From positions 372,001-436,000 of the forward strand of contig NZ_ARYN01000001.1 in the NCBI RefSeq assembly GCF_002094855.1: 64,000 nt of DNA, in the 5' to 3' direction. The translations under genes were made by a program, and so were the position numbers. Positions 61,334 to 64,000 of the stretch are shown in pieces; position 1 is the first letter of the stretch, and each line of letters opens with the position of its first letter. The notes under the pieces were generated by a model. The model was given only the letters and a program-made list of their open reading frames with translations. It did no database searches and was not told the origin of the DNA. This stretch comes from Zunongwangia atlantica 22II14-10F7. GTDB lineage: Bacteria > Bacteroidota > Bacteroidia > Flavobacteriales > Flavobacteriaceae.

Positions 61334-61828
61334 ATGCAGGAAATTTTAAACGAGCTGCCGGGAAAGGCCAAAGATAAGCAGAAGGAAAATAAAAAGTTTT
61401 TTTCTAAGCTAAAGAAACGACCACCTAAAGATTTAGACGTTAAAATGCAGCAATTGCATGAAGAAGAGTTTGCCAGAACCAATTGTTTAGACTGTGCAAA
61501 TTGTTGTAAAACAACCGGGCCACTTTTTACCAATAAGGATATAGAGCGTATTAGTAAGTTTTTAAAGCTGAAACCACAGCAGTTTATCGATCAATATCTT
61601 AGAATAGATGAAGATAAAGATTATGTGTTGCAAAATGTACCCTGTACTTTTTTAGGGCACGATAATTATTGTTTGATTTATGATGTGCGTCCAAAGGCCT
61701 GCCGCGAATATCCGCATACTGATAGAAAAGACTTCCATAAAATATCGAATCTTACTATAAAGAATACGGTAATATGTCCTGCTGCTTATAATATTGTAGA
61801 AGAAATGAAACACCGAATTAAAGTTTAA
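61334..61828 (+). CDS. YkgJ-family cysteine-cluster protein
   Basis: A 164-residue protein with the conserved cysteines of the YkgJ/UPF0153 family, thought to bind a metal or Fe-S site. The pattern is NCLDCANCCKTTGPLF (C-x2-C-x2-CC), then VPCTFLGHDNYCLIYDVRPKACREYPHT, and a last Cys in NTVICPAAYN. A basic N-terminal helix (KAKDKQKENKKFFSKLKKR) precedes it. Function unknown. It is divergent from the upstream methyltransferase gene (19-base gap) and ends 15 bases from the convergent next gene. Confidence 0.88.
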   Translation: MQEILNELPGKAKDKQKENKKFFSKLKKRPPKDLDVKMQQLHEEEFARTNCLDCANCCKTTGPLFTNKDIERISKFLKLKPQQFIDQYLRIDEDKDYVLQNVPCTFLGHDNYCLIYDVRPKACREYPHTDRKDFHKISNLTIKNTVICPAAYNIVEEMKHRIKV

Positions 61829-61843
61829 ATTCGGGGATTCTAA

Positions 61844-62467
61844 TTATAATTTTTCTCCAATAAATCGAAGTACAGATCCTGTGCCGTTATGGTATAAGCC
61901 TTCGTTTAGTGCAATGGGTTTTTCCTCGAGAAGATCGACTTTAAAATCTTTAAAATCCCGCTGAATTTCTGATTTAGAAAATAAAGTTTCCTGGTCTCTG
62001 GGGCCACCAACATTAGGATTCTCATTTCTAAATTTAAGGTGGTTTTCACCAAAACCTTCAAAAATAATATGGCCGCCGGGTTTAAGCAGTTTTATTAAAA
62101 AAGCATGATATTTTTCACGAATATTGGCTGGGAAATGAGCGTAGATCAAAGTGATCACATCAAATTGTTCAGGTTTAAAACCAAGTTCGGGTAAATTACC
62201 AATTCTATAATCGATAGTTGACTGAGTCGATTTTGCAAGTTTTTGCGCCTTATTTTTAGCAGCCGTACTAATGTCGAAAGCAGCTACGTCCCAGCCATGT
62301 TTAGCGGCAAAAACAGCATTTCTGCCTTCGCCTTCAGCACCAAATAAAATTTTACCGGTCTTAAAATTTTTCAATTGTTGCGCTAAAAAGGTATTGGGTT
62401 CTACTCCGTAAGCATAATCTTCTTTATTAAAACGATCTTCCCATCGCTGTAGCCAATCATTTTCCAT
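61844..62467 (-). CDS. Class I SAM-dependent methyltransferase, TehB/thiopurine-type
   Basis: A 207-residue methyltransferase. It starts WLQRWEDRFNKEDYAYGVEPNTFLAQQL, the N-terminal signature of a TehB-like/class I group, with KILFGAEGEGRNAVFAAKHGWDVAAFDIS as SAM motif and LKPGGHIIFEGFG later. The replacement of the usual Cys-Gly-Glu-Gly-Arg-Asn by FGAEGEGRN is a variation of the same motif. Tellurite or thiopurine methylation is only a possibility. It follows the DUF1343 lipoprotein gene by 11 bases on the same strand. Confidence 0.83.
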   Translation of the reverse strand: MENDWLQRWEDRFNKEDYAYGVEPNTFLAQQLKNFKTGKILFGAEGEGRNAVFAAKHGWDVAAFDISTAAKNKAQKLAKSTQSTIDYRIGNLPELGFKPEQFDVITLIYAHFPANIREKYHAFLIKLLKPGGHIIFEGFGENHLKFRNENPNVGGPRDQETLFSKSEIQRDFKDFKVDLLEEKPIALNEGLYHNGTGSVLRFIGEKL

Positions 62468-62478
62468 AGCGCTTTTAA

Positions 62479-63729
62479 TTATTCGTATAACAGATATTTT
62501 TCACGTTTCTTTTTAAATGCTACTAAGCCATCTTGCCATGTTGCTCTAATTTCTTCTTCGCTTAATCCGTTTTCAATTTGTTGCTGAAGTTTTTTGGTGC
62601 CGGCCAGTTTAGTGAAAAAACCATTGAAAAATTCGGCTTTATTTTCGGTGTTATTGTAAGCTTTTATTAGCCATTCTAAATTAAGCTGATCTAAATGATC
62701 GGTTTCGCTAAGATCTTCCCCAAAGCATTCTTTATCTAAATGTTTAGGATTTTTAGCGCCTTCCATCGACTTTGGTGTGTAGCTATACGAAAAGGCTTCA
62801 TCATTTAAAAAAGGAGAGCCAAAAACCTGAAATTGTTTATTGGTTCCGCGTCCGGCGTTCACATTAGTACCTTCAAAAAAGCACAGGCTAGGATAAAGAT
62901 TTATAGATTTATCGTTAGGTAAATTAGGCGAAGGTTTTACTGGTAAGCTGTACTTTTTTTGATGATTGTAATTACTCATTTTAATGACTTCTAAATTACA
63001 ACTAATCCCATTTTTTAACCAGTTTTCGCCATTGATCATTTTTGCATACTCACCCATTGTTAGTCCGTGTACCGTTGGGATTGGATGCATACCTACAAAA
63101 CTTTTGTATTCTTTTTCTAAAACTGGCCCATCTACATAATGCCCATTAGGATTTGGCCTGTCGAATACTAATAGCTGAATATCATTTTCGGCACAGGCTT
63201 CCATAACATAATGTAGAGAAGATATATAAGTATAAAAACGCGCACCTACATCCTGCAAATCAAAGATCAAAACATCAATATCTTTAAGCTGCTCGGGTTT
63301 TGGTTTTTTATTATTTCCGTAGAGAGAAACCACTGGTAAGCCAGTTTTTGGATCTTTTCCATCTTCAATTTTTTCGCCGGCATCTGCTTTCCCTCTAAAA
63401 CCATGTTCTGGAGCAAAAACTTTTTTAAGATCTACGTTTAGCGCTAAAAGCGAATCAACCAAATGAACAGATTCTTTATTTTTATTCAGGATTAATGAAG
63501 ATTGATTTCCTACAACGCCCACTTTTTTACCATGAAGCATAGACATATAGAGTTCTGTTCTATTTGCGCCAACCACGATATCTTCTATAATTTCTTCAGA
63601 AGAATTTACATTATCCTGTTTCTTAGTAGAAGAAACTTCGGTTTTATTTTTATCGGCTTCAATGTTTCCGCAGGAAAGAATTGCAATAAGACTGAATAAA
63701 AATGTACTTTTGAATAACCGGTTAATCAT
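62479..63729 (-). CDS. DUF1343 lipoprotein, NamZ-like exo-N-acetylmuramidase candidate
   Basis: A 416-residue lipoprotein. The start is taken at ATG 63729 because this gives MINRLFKSTFLFSLIAILSCGN, a proper lipoprotein signal with Cys20; an open frame extends to 63834 but its product there is unlike a signal peptide. DUF1343 hallmarks include GKKVGVVGNQSSLI, FAPEHGFRGKADAGEKI (about 107-123), DVLIFDLQDVGARFYTYIS, LLVFDRPNPNGHYVDGP and PSLCFFEGTNVNAGRGT. Members of this family have been shown to be exo-beta-N-acetylmuramidases (NamZ) acting on peptidoglycan fragments. A periplasmic muropeptide-recycling role is likely by family. Confidence 0.85.
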   Translation of the reverse strand: MINRLFKSTFLFSLIAILSCGNIEADKNKTEVSSTKKQDNVNSSEEIIEDIVVGANRTELYMSMLHGKKVGVVGNQSSLILNKNKESVHLVDSLLALNVDLKKVFAPEHGFRGKADAGEKIEDGKDPKTGLPVVSLYGNNKKPKPEQLKDIDVLIFDLQDVGARFYTYISSLHYVMEACAENDIQLLVFDRPNPNGHYVDGPVLEKEYKSFVGMHPIPTVHGLTMGEYAKMINGENWLKNGISCNLEVIKMSNYNHQKKYSLPVKPSPNLPNDKSINLYPSLCFFEGTNVNAGRGTNKQFQVFGSPFLNDEAFSYSYTPKSMEGAKNPKHLDKECFGEDLSETDHLDQLNLEWLIKAYNNTENKAEFFNGFFTKLAGTKKLQQQIENGLSEEEIRATWQDGLVAFKKKREKYLLYE

Positions 63730-63742
63730 ATAATTGTAGATC

Positions 63743-64000
63743 TTGAATTTCGAACTATTTGTAGTTAAGCGTTTAATAAACGCAAATAAAGATAAAAGTA
63801 GTATTTCCTCGCCTATTATAAAAATTGCAATCACAGCAATTGCAATTGGGGTAATTATGATGCTGGTTTCTTTTGCTACTGGTTTGGGATTACAGGAAAA
63901 AATTAGGGGTAAAATTGCTGCTTTTAATGGCCATATTATTGTAACTAATTATGATAACAACAATAGCGAAGTTACACTAGAGCCTATTTCTAAAGACCAG
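63743..64000 (+). CDS. 5' part of an ABC transporter permease, LolC/E (FtsX) type
   Basis: Read directly at the right edge; the frame is open to the end of the window. From TTG 63743 (an in-frame TAG precedes it) the protein begins LNFELFVVKRLINANKDKSS, then ISSPIIKIAITAIAIGVIMM, LVSFATGLGLQEKIRGKIAA and FNGHIIVTNYDNNNSEVTLE. This is the first membrane helix and start of the periplasmic part of lipoprotein-release permeases (FtsX superfamily). Its start is only 13 bases from the divergent DUF1343 gene. An ATPase partner would be expected elsewhere; the LolD-like gene at 6305 is one possible candidate but nothing here links them. Confidence 0.75.
   Translation, partial: MNFELFVVKRLINANKDKSSISSPIIKIAITAIAIGVIMMLVSFATGLGLQEKIRGKIAAFNGHIIVTNYDNNNSEVTLEPISKDQ

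Noticed and set aside
62479-63834. Longer DUF1343 protein starting at 63834
   Set aside because: The extra 35 residues are not a signal peptide and overlap the divergent permease gene. The ATG at 63729 gives a normal lipoprotein signal with lipobox.

Overview
The window is about 64 kb of AT-rich chromosome from a Bacteroidota bacterium, most likely a marine member of Flavobacteriaceae. Evidence: an over-long SecA (1124 aa) without a cysteine tail, DUF4199 and DUF2795 genes, promoters of the TAnnTTTG type instead of sigma70 boxes, few Shine-Dalgarno sites, and lineage-typical families such as the HGLHSPF methyltransferase, a HEFGH lipoprotein metalloprotease and a DUF1343 lipoprotein. A Gramella/Zunongwangia-like genus is a guess from gene order and style.

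Left flank (1-9.9 kb), housekeeping: M23 peptidase, DUF4199 membrane protein, secA, DUF2795 protein, PduO-type cobalamin adenosyltransferase preceded by a small unlisted membrane protein (5984-6157), LolD/MacB-type ATPase, O-methyltransferase, and an ABC-F ATPase.

Centre (10.0-49.8 kb): one large surface polysaccharide locus of about 36 genes. It opens with wza- and wzc-like genes (the kinase ends in a tyrosine-glycine repeat tail) and closes with a WcaJ/WbaP-type initiating glycosylphosphotransferase. In between are a Wzm/Wzt ABC exporter whose ATPase carries a C-terminal sugar-binding-type domain, two pyruvyltransferases beside it, many GT2/GT4 enzymes, a GT10 fucosyltransferase-like gene, a sulfotransferase, methyltransferases, a UDP-GlcNAc 2-epimerase, a QueC-like PP-loop protein of unknown role, and an O-antigen ligase/polymerase. 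A compact reverse-strand operon (30.0-39.7 kb) encodes a NeuB/NeuC/NeuA nonulosonic (sialic) acid route joined to a NodB deacetylase, a formyltransferase and a glutamine-dependent amidotransferase. No Wzx flippase is visible. Strand changes at 23.2, 24.4, 25.6, 26.6, 30.0 and 39.8 kb suggest assembly from several modules.

Right flank (49.9-64 kb), mostly cell-envelope housekeeping: lnt, pssA, a divergent asparagine-synthetase-like gene without the Cys nucleophile, lptB, an AhpD-like protein, tatC, kdsD, then recQ (zinc cysteines missing), a small membrane protein, a strong palindromic terminator, a lipoprotein metalloprotease, two methyltransferases, a YkgJ cysteine-cluster protein, a DUF1343 (NamZ-like) lipoprotein and the 5' end of a LolC/E-type permease gene (63743 onward). 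No rRNA, tRNA, CRISPR array, transposase or phage gene was recognised.
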